A stretch of 9,555 bases of DNA from an uncultured Bacteroidales bacterium. Its GTDB lineage: Bacteria > Bacteroidota > Bacteroidia > Bacteroidales > Marinilabiliaceae. Of this stretch, positions 1-7,582 are shown piece after piece. The notes beneath the pieces were generated by a model. It searched no databases and had not been told where the DNA came from. It saw only the letters and a program-made list of their open reading frames with translations. A program made the position numbers and the translations under genes. The stretch lies in NCBI GenBank assembly GCA_934725785.1, contig CAKVCS010000032.1, positions 1 to 9,555 on the forward strand, read 5' to 3'. How positions within the stretch are numbered: the stretch's first letter is position 1; every line of letters starts with the position of its first letter.

Positions 1-420
1 CTGCCGGCCTATGAAGACCCTGCCCGTAAGGTTGAAGTCGACGGCCTGATAATTGGCGTCGAACGAGCCGTAGCGGGTAAGCGAGCCCCACGTCTTCTTG
101 TCGTTATACCCATACTTGCGGTATCCGACCTCACCGCCGAGGCCTATGGCCTGGTTCATCTGCTTCATGACGTCGGCGTAGACCACAAAGCCCGTCTTTG
201 CCACATCGTTGAAAGCCAGCTCATCGCCGCCGCGCCCAAGACCGAGCGGGACGGCGAAACCAACATGGCCGCCGGCATACAGCTGCCCCACGAGAAATGA
301 CGTGTTCTGCTTGCGCGACAACATGGGCCTTGGCGCGAGGGCAGCATCGGCCGAGGCCGAGCCCTCCGCAAGGGCGGAGGCGGAGAGCGAGAGGAGGGTG
401 AGAGCGGTGACGATTTTCAT
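1..420 (-). CDS. Outer-membrane beta-barrel protein, N-terminal part (runs off the left edge)
   Basis: The ATG is at 418-420 and the frame stays open for 140 codons to the window edge, so the C-terminus is missing. Residues 1-18 form a Sec signal peptide (MKIVTALTLL, then a small-residue run ending ALA before E19). The mature part is rich in Gly and in aromatics in alternating patterns (e.g. LYAGGHVGFAVPLGLG, then GGEVGYRKYGYN, then NYQAVDFNLTGRVFIG), as expected of amphipathic strands in a small porin-like or OmpA/OmpW-type barrel. The exact family cannot be fixed from the fragment. It lies 51 bases downstream of the aroK-HAD stop on the same strand, and no convincing TAnnTTTG promoter or terminator is visible between them, so co-transcription is possible. 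Barrel and signal peptide are seen in the sequence; any transport role would be a guess. Confidence 0.75.
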   Translation of the reverse strand, partial: MKIVTALTLLSLSASALAEGSASADAALAPRPMLSRKQNTSFLVGQLYAGGHVGFAVPLGLGRGGDELAFNDVAKTGFVVYADVMKQMNQAIGLGGEVGYRKYGYNDKKTWGSLTRYGSFDANYQAVDFNLTGRVFIGRQ

Positions 421-471
421 CTGTCTATATGTTTTGGGGTGGTTATCTCAACATGTTAAAAGGATACTTCC

Positions 472-1614
472 CTAAAAGAAGCGTGCCGGCGAGACGTCCG
501 TGAAGTCGCCTATCACGTCATCGGCGAGGGGTGAGACCACGGAGCGCGGGAACGTTGTCGCGAGACCGACTGTGTACATGCCCGCGGCGCGTCCGGCGCG
601 CAGGCCGTTCTGCGAATCCTCGAACACGACGCACTGCGACGGGAGGCAGCCCAACATCTCCGCGGCCTTCAGATAGCAGTCTGGCGCGGGCTTTGAGCGC
701 GGCGTGAGCTCGGCCGTCACCACGGCGTCGAACATATCGTAGAGCCCTGGCACACTGCGCCTCACGCTGCGCATCTTGCTCTCGTCGGAGCTGGTGACGA
801 TGGCCGTCTTGTATCCCGAGGAGCGGAGCGAGCGTATGAACTCGGGGGCGCCGGGAATGAACTCGTATTTCATCTCGTTGGCCTCGAAATCCCACAGCAT
901 GCGCCCTACCTCGGCTTGGCGCGCCTCGTCTCCGTGGAAGTAGGTCTCGAAGATGTTCGTAAGAGTGGTGCCCTTTATACGCTTGTGGAAGTCGGGCATC
1001 TCGGGGTGGTACTTTTGGCCAATGCGACCCCATATGATGTCATACTGCCGCTCTGTGTCGAGTATTACCCCGTCGAGGTCGAAGAGGGCTGCACGCTTGG
1101 GCGGCTCGAAGGCCTCGATGAACATCTTGTAGGCCGAGAAGGGGAGCGACGCCCCGTCGACAACCATCGCGGCCTTGCGGTAGAACGGCTCGCGCGCCTT
1201 GAGCTGCGAGGCGATGAAGGCCTCAAGCTCCTCGTCGGTCTTGCCGGCAATGAGCGGCCGCTTGGCCTTGGCCGGGGCGAGACGCTTGGCGAGCTCGGCC
1301 GGCGAGACATTGATGTATATGGTGAGGCCGCTGGCGTTCATGACATCCACGTTGCCATGGAAGCATGGAGCGCCTCCGCCCGTGGCTATGACGACGTCCT
1401 TCTCCTTGGCGAGGCTGGCCAGCGCCTCGGCCTCGGCCCGGCGGAAGGCTTCCTCGCCCCGCGTCGCGAAGAATTCGCTTATCGTGCAGCCGATGCGCGC
1501 CTCGACATAGTCGTCCATATCGATGAAACGCCATGTGAGGTCATCGGCCACATAACGCCCGATGGTGGACTTGCCAGAGCCCATATAACCTATGAGGAAA
1601 ACACGTTCTACCAT
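472..1614 (-). CDS. aroK: Bifunctional shikimate kinase / HAD-superfamily phosphatase fusion
   Basis: A 380-residue cytoplasmic protein with two complete enzyme domains. Residues 1 to about 170 are shikimate kinase (shikimate + ATP to shikimate 3-phosphate). They show Walker A GYMGSGKS (9-16), the Mg/shikimate aspartates in DMDD (32-35), R58 in FRRAEAE, the GGG shikimate loop (79-81), lid arginine R119 in RPLI, and R141 near the end. Residues about 173-380 are a HAD phosphatase of the beta-phosphoglucomutase-like group with a helical cap: motif I DLDGVILDTE (nucleophile D179, acid D181), motif II TSS (274-276), motif III K308 in SKPAPD, motif IV ED (332-333). AroK normally ends near residue 170, and the HAD strand follows with almost no linker and no internal Met, so this looks like a true fusion. 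The ATG at 1612-1614 places Walker A at the usual distance. The HAD substrate is unknown. The gene lies 56 bases downstream of the TSCPD gene and may share its transcript. Confidence 0.93.
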   Translation of the reverse strand: MVERVFLIGYMGSGKSTIGRYVADDLTWRFIDMDDYVEARIGCTISEFFATRGEEAFRRAEAEALASLAKEKDVVIATGGGAPCFHGNVDVMNASGLTIYINVSPAELAKRLAPAKAKRPLIAGKTDEELEAFIASQLKAREPFYRKAAMVVDGASLPFSAYKMFIEAFEPPKRAALFDLDGVILDTERQYDIIWGRIGQKYHPEMPDFHKRIKGTTLTNIFETYFHGDEARQAEVGRMLWDFEANEMKYEFIPGAPEFIRSLRSSGYKTAIVTSSDESKMRSVRRSVPGLYDMFDAVVTAELTPRSKPAPDCYLKAAEMLGCLPSQCVVFEDSQNGLRAGRAAGMYTVGLATTFPRSVVSPLADDVIGDFTDVSPARFF

Positions 1615-1670
1615 GTCAAACAGGATTGCATAGAGACCTTACTTGTGAAGAGACGCCCTCGTGGCGAAGG

Positions 1671-1949
1671 CTACGCCGTCTTGCGCCCGCCGGCATTCTT
1701 GGCGGAGACTATTTGCGCGAGGGCGCGGCTCATCTGGTCGGGGCAGCTGGTGGGCTTGAGGCCGCACTTGATGCCTCCGAGGGTGGCGGCGACCTCGGCC
1801 GCAGGCCTTCCCTCCATGAGGCGGCAAAGCCCCTGCAAGTTGCCGTGGCAACCACCCAGGACCTCGGCGTGGCGCACGACGCCACTCTCGTCAACGTCAA
1901 TCTTGAAGAGTTTGCTGCAAACGCCCTCAGGCTTATACTCGTAAATCAT
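1671..1949 (-). CDS. Small 4-Cys TSCPD-domain protein (TIGR03905-like)
   Basis: A 92-residue soluble protein. It resembles the TIGR03905/TSCPD family, small proteins of about 85 residues with invariant cysteines that are distantly related to the C-terminal domain of B12-dependent ribonucleotide reductase. The diagnostic stretch is KPTSCPDQ near residues 65-72. Cysteines are C11 (in PEGVCSK), C34 (GGCHGN), C42, C62 (GIKCG) and C69 (TSCPD). C11, C34, C62 and C69 are the likely conserved set and could bind a metal, probably zinc; that is inference. The biochemical function of the stand-alone family is unknown to me. The ATG at 1947-1949 lies about 25 bases downstream of a TAAATTTG promoter element. 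The next gene in the same direction is the aroK-HAD fusion, 56 bases away with no obvious terminator between, so the two may form an operon. Confidence 0.85.
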   Translation of the reverse strand: MIYEYKPEGVCSKLFKIDVDESGVVRHAEVLGGCHGNLQGLCRLMEGRPAAEVAATLGGIKCGLKPTSCPDQMSRALAQIVSAKNAGGRKTA

Positions 1950-1974
1950 TGTCTTGTGGAATTTTTTACATGCG

Positions 1975-1982
1975 CAAATTTA
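1975..1982 (-). promoter_or_regulatory. -7 promoter element (TAAATTTG) for the TSCPD gene
   Basis: On the minus strand the sequence reads TAAATTTG, an exact match to the Bacteroidota -7 consensus TAnnTTTG, ending 25 bases before the ATG. A TTTG that could serve as -33 element lies at 2006-2009, but its spacing of 23 bases is longer than the usual 19-21, and it sits in the 3' arm of the upstream terminator stem. Predicted leader is about 20 bases. Confidence 0.6.
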
Positions 1983-1997
1983 ATACGTTTCGGCAGA

Positions 1998-2048
1998 AAA
2001 AAGCGCAAAGAGCCGATGGCCGGGGACAAGCGGACTCAGGCTCTTTGC
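1998..2048 (-). terminator. Rho-independent terminator of the efflux operon
   Basis: On the minus strand a perfect 10-base-pair stem, GCAAAGAGCC (2048-2039) and GGCTCTTTGC (2014-2005), encloses a 24-base loop and is followed within two bases by a T run (GCTTTTTTC). It begins 42 bases beyond the TolC-family stop codon. Read on the plus strand there is no T run after the stem, so it terminates only leftward transcription. The long loop is slightly unusual. Confidence 0.8.
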
Positions 2049-2090
2049 CAAAGAAGCTCCACTATGGCGGGGAGAGGGGCGCAAGGCGCG

Positions 2091-3266
2091 CTACCGCGCC
2101 TCTACGCAGGCATACAGGTCGACAAGCGAGAGCTGATATTCGGCCTCGGCATTGACAGCTTCACGAGCCGCGTCGTAATACAGGTTTTCGGCCATCAGGG
2201 CCTCGGTTGCCGATATCTCGCCCGCCGAGAGAGCCCGCAGGGCAAGGTCGCGCCCATCATTCCTCTCGACGCTCTCGCGGAGCTCGGCTGCCACACGGCC
2301 GAGCATCAGCGACCTGTTGAACGCCGCCTGAAGCGCGAGGCGCACCGCCTGCCGCTCCGCCTCCACCCGCGACTGGGCGGCGAGGGCGGCAAGACGCGCC
2401 TGCTCGACCCTCCGCCTTGCCGACCACACGGGGAGCGAGACCGCAAGCGTGACGCCTTGATAGCTCTCGCTCGGCGTGAACTCGCCCATGTAGCCTATGG
2501 AGACCTGCGGCATGGCGTTGGCCCGGGCCACGCCGACGTCCGCCGACGCCACCCTGTGGCGGGCATTGGAGAGGGCGAGCGCGGATATCCGGCCCTCGAC
2601 CGACGCGTACCACGTGTCGAAGTCTCCACCGATAGAGCCAACGGCCGCAAGCGCGGTGTCCGCCACGGCCATAGCCTCACCGCCATTGAGCGCGGCGAGG
2701 GTGGCCATATGCCCATCGAGCTCGGCCTGAGCCTTGGTAAGCTCGGCAAGGGCCTGCGCGCGCGACATGTCGGCGCTGGCCACGTCGGACTGACGCCCGC
2801 TGCCCGCAGCCACGCGCCCGCGGGCAATCCGCACGAGCCGGCCCGAGTTGACGAGCCGCATGGAGAAGAGCGAGACGAGCATGTTGCACTTGACCGCCCC
2901 CACGTATGCTCGGCAGGCCCGGGTCAGGACGTCCTGACGGCTGACGGCGTAAGAAGCCTCGGCAAGAGAGTCGACGGCATCCGCGACGGCGCGGCGGCGG
3001 CCGGACAGCGCGGCCCAGTCGAGTCCCTGCGACACGCTCACATCCTTGCGCCCGTGCCACAGGTAGCCAAAGGAGACCTCGGGCGCGGGCATGGCGGCGT
3101 CGGCCCTGGCATCGGCCTTGGCGGCGTCGGCCTCATGACGGAGGGCCTTCAGCTCGGGATTTTTCGCCTCGATGCTGGCGAGCGTCTCGGGGAGGCCCAT
3201 GAGAGCCTGCGCTGACGCCATACGGGGCAGGGCCGAGACTATGAGAAGAAAAAGAAAAATCTTCAT
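2091..3266 (-). CDS. TolC-family outer-membrane factor of the RND metal-efflux system
   Basis: A 391-residue outer-membrane efflux protein (OEP family) that would form the trimeric channel of the tripartite pump. It has a signal peptide at residues 1-19 (hydrophobic FLFLLIV, then ASA before Q20). There is no lipobox Cys, unlike E. coli CusC, which is a lipoprotein. The two-repeat OEP layout is visible: repeat 1 about 25-195, repeat 2 about 215-388. Both have long Ala/Glu/Arg-rich helices and short beta segments, the clearest being PQVSIGYMGEF (253-263) and GVTLAVSLPVWSARR (271-285), the usual strand followed by 'slPvw'. The family-typical LSAGEISATEALMAE lies at 346-360. At 391 residues it is at the short end for the family. 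It is the last gene of the operon, 26 bases after the RND pump stop and followed by a terminator. The metal cannot be told from this subunit. Confidence 0.92.
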   Translation of the reverse strand: MKIFLFLLIVSALPRMASAQALMGLPETLASIEAKNPELKALRHEADAAKADARADAAMPAPEVSFGYLWHGRKDVSVSQGLDWAALSGRRRAVADAVDSLAEASYAVSRQDVLTRACRAYVGAVKCNMLVSLFSMRLVNSGRLVRIARGRVAAGSGRQSDVASADMSRAQALAELTKAQAELDGHMATLAALNGGEAMAVADTALAAVGSIGGDFDTWYASVEGRISALALSNARHRVASADVGVARANAMPQVSIGYMGEFTPSESYQGVTLAVSLPVWSARRRVEQARLAALAAQSRVEAERQAVRLALQAAFNRSLMLGRVAAELRESVERNDGRDLALRALSAGEISATEALMAENLYYDAAREAVNAEAEYQLSLVDLYACVEAR

Positions 3267-3292
3267 TCCTTATGGTTTATGTCTGAAAATCT

Positions 3293-6200
3293 TTACCGCC
3301 CGGCGCGGATGGTTCCGCCCTGTCGGTTTATGGCCATGTACATGATGGGTATGATAAAGCCGTTGAGCAAAGTGGAGGAGACGAGTCCGCCGAGGAGCAC
3401 TTTTGCCATAGGGCTCTGAATCTCGTTGCCCGGGAGGTCTCCACCGACGACGAGCGGGAGCAGGGCGAGAGCTGAGGTCAGAGCTGTCATGAGAATGGGG
3501 TTGAGCCTGTCGGCAGAGCCCAAGGTGACGCTCTCGGCAAGAGTCCGCCCCTCGGCACGCAGATCGTTGTATCTGGCAATGAGGAGCATGCCATTCCTCG
3601 TGGCTATGCCGAAAAGCGAGATGAAGCCGATGATGGCCGGGATGCTCACGACAGCCCCCGTGAGCCATATGACCATCACCCCCCCAATGAGCGCGAGAGG
3701 GAGGTTGAGCAGTATGACCGCGCTCTCGACGGCGTTCTTGAACTGTCCGAAGAGCAGCAGGAAGATGACGATGACGGAGACGGCCGACGCGAGAAGGAGG
3801 GTCCGCGACGCCGACTGCTCGCTCTCGAACTGCCCGCCATACTCCACGTGATAGCCCTCGGGCAGCGCCACCTTGCGCGCAATGGCCTCGCGAACTCGCC
3901 CGACGGTGCCAACGAGGTCACCTCCCACCACGCTGGCCGAGATTACAATCTTTCGGGCCACGTCCTCGCGGTTGATGGTGTTTGGCCCCGACGCCGAGCG
4001 CACGTCGGCCAGGCTGCCGAGCGCCACCCTGCCGCGCACGCCGTCAATCATCAGGTCCGCAATGCGGTCGGCCGTGGAGCGGGCGTCGGCCCCGACCTTG
4101 AGCGTGAGGTCGAAGCTCTCATTCCCCTCATATACCAGCGAAACGGCCTCGCCGGCAAGCAGGACGTCGACCGCCTCTGCGAATTGCGGCATCGTGACGC
4201 CATAGAGAGCCAGCATGTCGCGCCGCGGGACTATTTGCAGCTGCGGCCTCTCCACCTGCTGCTCCACGTTGAGGTCGGCCAGGCCGTCAATGCCCTCAAT
4301 GGCCTCCTTGATCTCGTTGCCGAGCGAGAACATGCGGTTAAGGTCGTCGCCAAAGAGCTTGATGGCGAGGTTCGACTTAGAGCCGCTCAGCATGGCGTCT
4401 ATGCGGTGCGAGATGGGCGAGCCGACCTCGACAGCGACACCGGGTATTGAGCCAAGCCGGCGCCGGACGTCGGCCATTAGATCATCCTTGCCCCTCTCTT
4501 TCAACACATAAGGAGCCTCGATCTCCGAGACATTGACACCCAGGGCGTGCTCGTCGAGCTCAGCACGTCCCGTCTTGCGCCCTACGGAGACAATCTCGGG
4601 AATGGCGAGCAGGGAGTCCTCGGCCTGACGGCCTATGGTGTCGCTCTCCTCGAGCGAGACACCAGGCAAAGAGCTGACGTTGACCGTGAAAGACCCCTCG
4701 TTGAAAGGCGGGAGGAAGCTGCGCCCGAGGCTGAAAAAGACGATGAGCGAGAAGACGAGAGCGCCAGCCGTGGCGGCCATCACCCCGCGGCGGCGAGCGA
4801 GAGCCCAGCCGAGGGCGCGGCCGTAGAGAGCCTTGAGCTTGCGCTCGACCACGGGCTCGGCCTGCGCGCCGCCGCCCCTGACGCTGCCCGAGAGCAGGTA
4901 GCTGCTGAGGACGGGAGTGAGCGTGAGGGCTACAAGCGTGGAGGCCACGAGCGACGTGATGAAAGCCACGCCGAGTGGCGCCAGCATGCGCCCCTCCATC
5001 CCGCTGAGGAAAAAGAGCGGCACGAAGCTGACAATAATGATGACGGTAGAGTTGAGGATTGGCACACGGACCTCTCGGCTCGCCTCGAAGACCACGTCGA
5101 TGCGCTTGCGCCTGTCAGCCTCGGGCAAAGAGGCGTTCTCGCGCAGCCGCTTGAAGACGTTCTCAACATCGACAATGGCGTCATCGACCAGCGAGCCTAT
5201 GGCAATGGCCATGCCGCCAAGGCTCATCGTGTTGATTGTTAGCCCCATGACCCTCAGGCATAGAATAGAGATTACGAGCGAGAGTGGAATGGTGACGAGC
5301 GAGATGAGCGTGGTGCGGACGTTGAGCAGGAAGAGGAAGAGGACTAAGACAACGAACAACCCGCCCTCCAAGAGCGCCTCCTTGACATTGTCTATGGAGC
5401 TGGCGATGAAGCGCTCCTGCCTGTAGATGGCCGTGTCGACCTTGACGTCGGGCGGAAGCTCGCCTTTTATAGAGGCAAGGGCGTCGTCGAGCCTGCGGGT
5501 GAGGTCGAGCGTGCTGGCGTTGGGCTGTTTTGTCACGGTGAGTATGACGGCTGGCCTGCCGTCTTGCGAGGCGAGCCCCATGCGCGGCTCCTTGAAGCCG
5601 ACCTTGACGTCGGCCACGTCCTGCAGCATGAGGGCGCGGCCGTCCGCTGTCACCACTGCGGACTTCGACATCTCGGCGACGTCGGCCGTCGAGAGCATTC
5701 CGCGGATTATGTACTCGTTGCCATACTCATAGAGAGTGCCGCCCGCGGCGTTCTGATTCATGCCCGAGACGGATTGTCGGACGTCGGAAAGGGAGACGCC
5801 GAGCCTGCTCATCCGGACCGGGTCGAGCAGTATCTGATACTCCTTGATGTCGCCGCCCATGACCGAGACCTGCGCGACACCTCCCGTGGAGAGCAGCCGC
5901 GGACGTATGACCCAGTCGGCCATGGTCCGGAGGTCGAGGAGCGTGGTGCTGTCGGACGTGAGGGAGACGAACATGACCTCGCCGAGTATCGATGACTGCG
6001 GGCCGAGGGTCGGGTTGCCCGCCTGGGCGGGCATCTGGCCGCGAACAACGGCAATCTTCTCTGACACGATTTGGCGAGCCAGATAGACATCGGTGTCCCA
6101 ATCGAACTCCACCCAAACGACGGAGAACCCATTGGTGGATGAAGAGCGCACGCGGCGCACGCCCGTTGCCCCATTGACGGACGTCTCGATAGGGAACGTC

Positions 6201-6394
6201 ACGAGTCGCTCGACCTCCTCCGCCGCCATTCCCTTGGCCTCGGTCATAACCACAACGGTTGGCGCATTGAGGTCCGGGAAGACGTCGACATCCATATGCG
6301 CGGCCGTGTAAGAGCCAGCGATGAGAATGACGACCGCGGCAAGCAGGATGGCGAGCCTGTTATGGAGCGAGAAACGTATTATCTTGTCTAACAC
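3293..6394 (-). CDS. CusA/CzcA-family heavy-metal efflux RND permease (GTG start)
   Basis: A 1033-residue inner-membrane proton/metal antiporter. The layout is standard RND: TM1 at about 10-30, a periplasmic domain, TM2-6 at about 340-500, a second periplasmic domain, and TM8-12 at about 865-1022. TM4 carries the heavy-metal subgroup signature MSLGGMAIAIG (390-400), then LVDDAIVDVEN with D404/D405 and E411 for proton relay. By my alignment, the E. coli CusA clamp methionines M573, M623 and M672 correspond to N572, N621 and A667, so Cu/Ag specificity by that mechanism is not supported. The start codon is GTG (6392-6394): the adaptor's TAA lies in the same frame seven codons upstream, and the next Met is residue 34, beyond TM1. 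The gene lies between adaptor and outer-membrane factor in one operon. RND family is certain; the substrate (Zn, Co, Ni, Cu or other) is open. Confidence 0.96.
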   Translation of the reverse strand: MLDKIIRFSLHNRLAILLAAVVILIAGSYTAAHMDVDVFPDLNAPTVVVMTEAKGMAAEEVERLVTFPIETSVNGATGVRRVRSSSTNGFSVVWVEFDWDTDVYLARQIVSEKIAVVRGQMPAQAGNPTLGPQSSILGEVMFVSLTSDSTTLLDLRTMADWVIRPRLLSTGGVAQVSVMGGDIKEYQILLDPVRMSRLGVSLSDVRQSVSGMNQNAAGGTLYEYGNEYIIRGMLSTADVAEMSKSAVVTADGRALMLQDVADVKVGFKEPRMGLASQDGRPAVILTVTKQPNASTLDLTRRLDDALASIKGELPPDVKVDTAIYRQERFIASSIDNVKEALLEGGLFVVLVLFLFLLNVRTTLISLVTIPLSLVISILCLRVMGLTINTMSLGGMAIAIGSLVDDAIVDVENVFKRLRENASLPEADRRKRIDVVFEASREVRVPILNSTVIIIVSFVPLFFLSGMEGRMLAPLGVAFITSLVASTLVALTLTPVLSSYLLSGSVRGGGAQAEPVVERKLKALYGRALGWALARRRGVMAATAGALVFSLIVFFSLGRSFLPPFNEGSFTVNVSSLPGVSLEESDTIGRQAEDSLLAIPEIVSVGRKTGRAELDEHALGVNVSEIEAPYVLKERGKDDLMADVRRRLGSIPGVAVEVGSPISHRIDAMLSGSKSNLAIKLFGDDLNRMFSLGNEIKEAIEGIDGLADLNVEQQVERPQLQIVPRRDMLALYGVTMPQFAEAVDVLLAGEAVSLVYEGNESFDLTLKVGADARSTADRIADLMIDGVRGRVALGSLADVRSASGPNTINREDVARKIVISASVVGGDLVGTVGRVREAIARKVALPEGYHVEYGGQFESEQSASRTLLLASAVSVIVIFLLLFGQFKNAVESAVILLNLPLALIGGVMVIWLTGAVVSIPAIIGFISLFGIATRNGMLLIARYNDLRAEGRTLAESVTLGSADRLNPILMTALTSALALLPLVVGGDLPGNEIQSPMAKVLLGGLVSSTLLNGFIIPIMYMAINRQGGTIRAGR

Positions 6395-6412
6395 TTTCTT
6401 ACTTTTTAAGGC

Positions 6413-7582
6413 TTAATGATTATGGGTGTGGGCGGGGATGGTCTTTGACGAGCCCGCAAGGTGGAGCCTGCGCGCGCCGGCTGAGACAACGATGTCGCCG
6501 GCCGAGAGTCCTCTGACAACCTCGGTCCTCAAGCCGTCGGACTGTCCGAGCGTGACCTCGCGGCGATGATAAACGTCAGCGTCGTCGGCATCTCGCAGGT
6601 ATACGAATTTGAGCCCCTGGCTCTCGACAATGGCCGAGCACGGCACAGTCAGCGCGCCCCCGCTTGCCGATCCTCTCAAAACGAGGAACACGCGGGCGGC
6701 AGACCCCGCGAGAAAGAGCTCGTCGGGGTCGGCGAAATCGAACGTCACAGGCACATAAGAGGAGCCCTCGGCCACCGAAACTCCAACAGAGACAAGCCTG
6801 CCACCCATATCTGCAATGCGCAAGACGCTGTCGGACGCCGAGGTTGAAAAATTGGCGGACACGACATTGCGCAGCTCCGCATAATGACGCTCTGGGACGT
6901 CGGCCCGCAGCCTCTTGCTGCCGCATCGCTCCACGACGGCTAAAGTCTGGCCGGCGGACACGTACTGCCCCTGCACGGCAAGGACACGGACCACATGTCC
7001 CGCCACGGGGCTCGTCACCGCCACCCCGCTCGCCGTCATGCGCGCCGCCGTGGCGTCATAGGCAGAGCGCGCGGTCTCGCAACGCAGCTTGGCATCTTCA
7101 TACTCCTTTTGGCTTATTATATTGTCCGCCACGAGGAGCGAGGCGCGGTCATAGTCCTTGCGCGCGGCCTCATATTCAAGCTTGGCCTTAAGAGCCGCGT
7201 CGCCGTCTTGAACGGATTTGCCGGATATGGTGGCCACCGCCTGACCCTTGGCAAGGAACGCGCCGGGGGCAAGCCGCGTGTCGACAATGTTGACTATGCC
7301 GGACTGCGATGCCACCACGGTGGCGCTGCCAGCCGCCTGGGCCTCAATGACCCCGCCGCATGCTATGACGGGAGCGAAGGAGCTGTCGGGGGCAAGGGTG
7401 TCGACCCGCAGCCCGACAGACAGGGCCTGCGCATCGGGGAAATGGACATCGTCGGGGCCGAGCTCCTCGTGGGAGTCATCGTGAGAATCGTGGGCATCGT
7501 GCGCGTCGTCATGACGCGAGGAGCAGGAGGCCGAGGCAAGGACTACCGAGAGAATCGGCAGGCATATTTTTATACACTTCAT
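6413..7582 (-). CDS. Periplasmic adaptor (membrane fusion) lipoprotein of the RND metal-efflux system, CusB/CzcB-like
   Basis: A 389-residue HlyD/CusB-family adaptor linking pump and outer-membrane channel in the periplasm. The ATG at 7580-7582 is chosen because it gives a proper lipoprotein signal: KCIKICLPILSVV followed by ASASC with lipidated C20. A longer frame exists only through a TTG far upstream. Residues 24-40 are strongly His/Asp-rich (H24, H28, H31, H34, H38 in HDDAHDAHDSHDDSH), and the C-terminus ends HTHNH, both likely metal ligands. A first lipoyl half lies around 90-120 (VVASQSGIVNIV). A helical hairpin at about 125-185 includes NIISQKEYEDAK. The second lipoyl half is VTSPVAGHVVRV (189-200), then beta-barrel and membrane-proximal domains. 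There are 18 bases between its TAA and the pump's GTG. It most likely belongs to the transcript starting near 8185, because no clear promoter is seen in the 169 bases upstream. Confidence 0.93.
   Translation of the reverse strand: MKCIKICLPILSVVLASASCSSRHDDAHDAHDSHDDSHEELGPDDVHFPDAQALSVGLRVDTLAPDSSFAPVIACGGVIEAQAAGSATVVASQSGIVNIVDTRLAPGAFLAKGQAVATISGKSVQDGDAALKAKLEYEAARKDYDRASLLVADNIISQKEYEDAKLRCETARSAYDATAARMTASGVAVTSPVAGHVVRVLAVQGQYVSAGQTLAVVERCGSKRLRADVPERHYAELRNVVSANFSTSASDSVLRIADMGGRLVSVGVSVAEGSSYVPVTFDFADPDELFLAGSAARVFLVLRGSASGGALTVPCSAIVESQGLKFVYLRDADDADVYHRREVTLGQSDGLRTEVVRGLSAGDIVVSAGARRLHLAGSSKTIPAHTHNH

Noticed and set aside
421..471. Possible promoter for the outer-membrane protein (TTG with a TATAGACA-like -7)
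   Set aside because: It lacks TTTG and would place the transcription start at or beyond the ATG.
1615..1670. Possible terminator between the TSCPD gene and aroK-HAD (CGCC/GGCG)
   Set aside because: Only a 4-base-pair stem and no T run; read-through is more likely.
916..1944. 342-codon plus-strand open frame over the aroK-HAD and TSCPD genes
   Set aside because: It is antisense to two clear genes, spans their intergenic gap, and has no family resemblance.
1626..3215. 529-codon plus-strand open frame antisense to the TolC-family and TSCPD genes
   Set aside because: Its translation is Arg/Gly/His-rich low-complexity with no recognisable domain, and it crosses the terminator and two well-supported minus-strand genes. 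It is a high-GC shadow.
3848..5426. Several 170-230-codon plus-strand frames antisense to the RND pump
   Set aside because: Compositionally biased translations opposite strongly conserved pump motifs; shadows.
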